The notes below the pieces were generated by a model. It worked only from the letters and a program-made list of their open reading frames with translations, ran no database searches and was not told the DNA's origin. This document shows positions 17,005 to 17,098 of a stretch of 17,098 nt of DNA, piece by piece. The DNA is from Acanthaster planci. Its lineage: Eukaryota; Echinodermata; Asteroidea; Valvatida; Acanthasteridae. How positions within the stretch are numbered: position 1 is the first letter of the stretch; each line of letters begins with the position of its first letter. The DNA is taken from assembly GCF_001949145.1 (NCBI RefSeq), contig NW_019091380.1:1212279-1229376 (forward strand). The letters run 5' to 3'. The position numbers and the translations under genes are program-made.

Positions 17005-17098
17005 CTGGAAAGAGTGGAGATTAGTTAACCCTCCTTTGGTTTTACAGCACAAATGTGCACAAATGCCCACAGTCGCTGGTGAGCATGTACTTTCTATA

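Overview
The window is animal genomic DNA. It has intron-bearing coding sequence with GT/AG splice sites, long AT-rich non-coding stretches, decayed non-LTR and Penelope-like retroelements, a minisatellite and many short fold-back sequences. The extracellular Sushi (CCP) gene and the very frequent TACATGTA palindrome fit an invertebrate deuterostome such as a lancelet. That placement is inference and is not proved by anything here.

Layout. 1-1040 is non-coding DNA dense in TACATGTA motifs. 1037-1282 is a 59-bp minisatellite. About 1370-1840 is the 3' end of a CR1/L2-like LINE with a short A-rich tail. A longer, head-to-tail, Jockey-like LINE follows directly: 5' leader about 1841-2053, ORF1 remains 2054-3552, and ORF2 remains 3587-5254 (APE endonuclease plus the start of the reverse transcriptase). 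It is full of stops and frameshifts and stops abruptly near 5257. A palindrome-rich linker (5258-5640) leads into a decayed Penelope-like reverse transcriptase on the minus strand (about 5936-7085). From 7090 to about 14600 I see no convincing gene. This part holds several small fold-back sequences that resemble MITEs, a 22-24 bp tandem duplication, and one stretch (about 9880-10330) with promoter-like motifs.

The one host gene runs on the minus strand from 17004 down to 14639. It is seen as three exons whose splice phases fit exactly (phase 2, then phase 1). They encode about 210 residues of the C-terminal part of a secreted or cell-surface protein: a Trp-rich module, a Cys-containing module of unknown family, and one Sushi domain followed by a short Ser/Gly tail and a stop codon. 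The 5' part of the gene lies beyond the right edge.

No intact mobile-element protein is present. Nothing looks like a complete new system. The best leads are the unassigned extracellular module, the Penelope-like element with a changed catalytic motif, and a near-perfect telomere-like hairpin lodged in the LINE.
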